A DNA stretch of 64,000 nt from Penelope pileata. Taxonomy: Eukaryota; Chordata; Aves; Galliformes; Cracidae. This document shows positions 1 to 64,000 of this stretch, piece by piece (the first letter of the stretch is position 1; every line of letters begins with the position of its first letter). Location: contig WBMW01001710.1 of NCBI GenBank assembly GCA_013396635.1, positions 344,706 through 408,705 on the forward strand, written 5' to 3'. The notes under the pieces were generated by a model, which searched no databases, was not told the origin of the DNA, and saw only the letters and a list, made by a program, of their open reading frames with translations. The translations under genes were made by a program, and so were the position numbers.

Positions 1-63996
<63,996 letters not shown>

Positions 63997-64000
63997 GTGC
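63997..64000 (+). CDS. CCDC171: Possible start of the next CCDC171 exon (4 bases)
   Basis: The window closes with tttgctttctccag followed by gtgc. This is a good pyrimidine tract and AG. Phase 0 from exon k would read Val then a codon starting with C. Human CCDC171 continues Ala-Met-Ile-Lys here, so Val-Leu would be a conservative pair. Only four bases are visible, so this is an inference. Confidence 0.4.

Overview
The window looks like a stretch of a bird chromosome, most likely chicken or a close galliform relative. It is AT-rich and intron-dominated. Its mobile elements are typically avian: CR1 LINEs ending in the ATTCTATG tail, two Galluhop-like mariners flanked by TA, and avian-type solo LTRs. 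No bacterial features (operons, CRISPR, ribosome binding sites, tRNAs) were seen.

One protein-coding gene is visible, on the + strand: the middle and downstream part of CCDC171 (human C9orf93). Eleven exons between 1084 and 59404 splice with GT-AG junctions and compatible phases into one uninterrupted 703-codon reading frame. Both ends are open: the gene begins left of the window and continues to the right, where a likely next acceptor lies 4 bases from the edge. The exons are 1084-1284, 3208-3375, 5316-5504, 11195-11699, 12381-12497, 17244-17470, 18107-18289, 21795-21980, 44450-44595, 47523-47577 and 59273-59404. The product is a largely uncharacterised coiled-coil protein. In birds this region (human 9p22) is on the Z chromosome, so Z linkage is inferred.

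The introns hold the rest. Intron 5505-11194 carries mariner copy 1 (7328-8662). Intron 18290-21794 carries a + strand CR1 (18716-20480). The 22.5-kb intron 21981-44449 is a repeat sink. It holds a - strand CR1 with a redundant 813-bp contig wedged in by assembly (23495-26515), a solo LTR (26867-27369), a CR1 nested inside another CR1 (29010-31445), a further CR1 fragment (37790-38430) and mariner copy 2 (42360-43642). Intron 44596-47522 has a strong 68-nt inverted repeat just upstream of a 55-nt exon. Intron 47578-59272 has another LTR (50613-51490), a possible alternative terminal exon (52448-52549) and a good CTCF-like site (58416-58429).

No convincing new biological system was found. The items most worth a second look are the assembly artefact at 24257-25959, the 47171-47238 hairpin, the candidate alternative 3' exon, the nested CR1s and a possible conserved noncoding block at 40255-40800.
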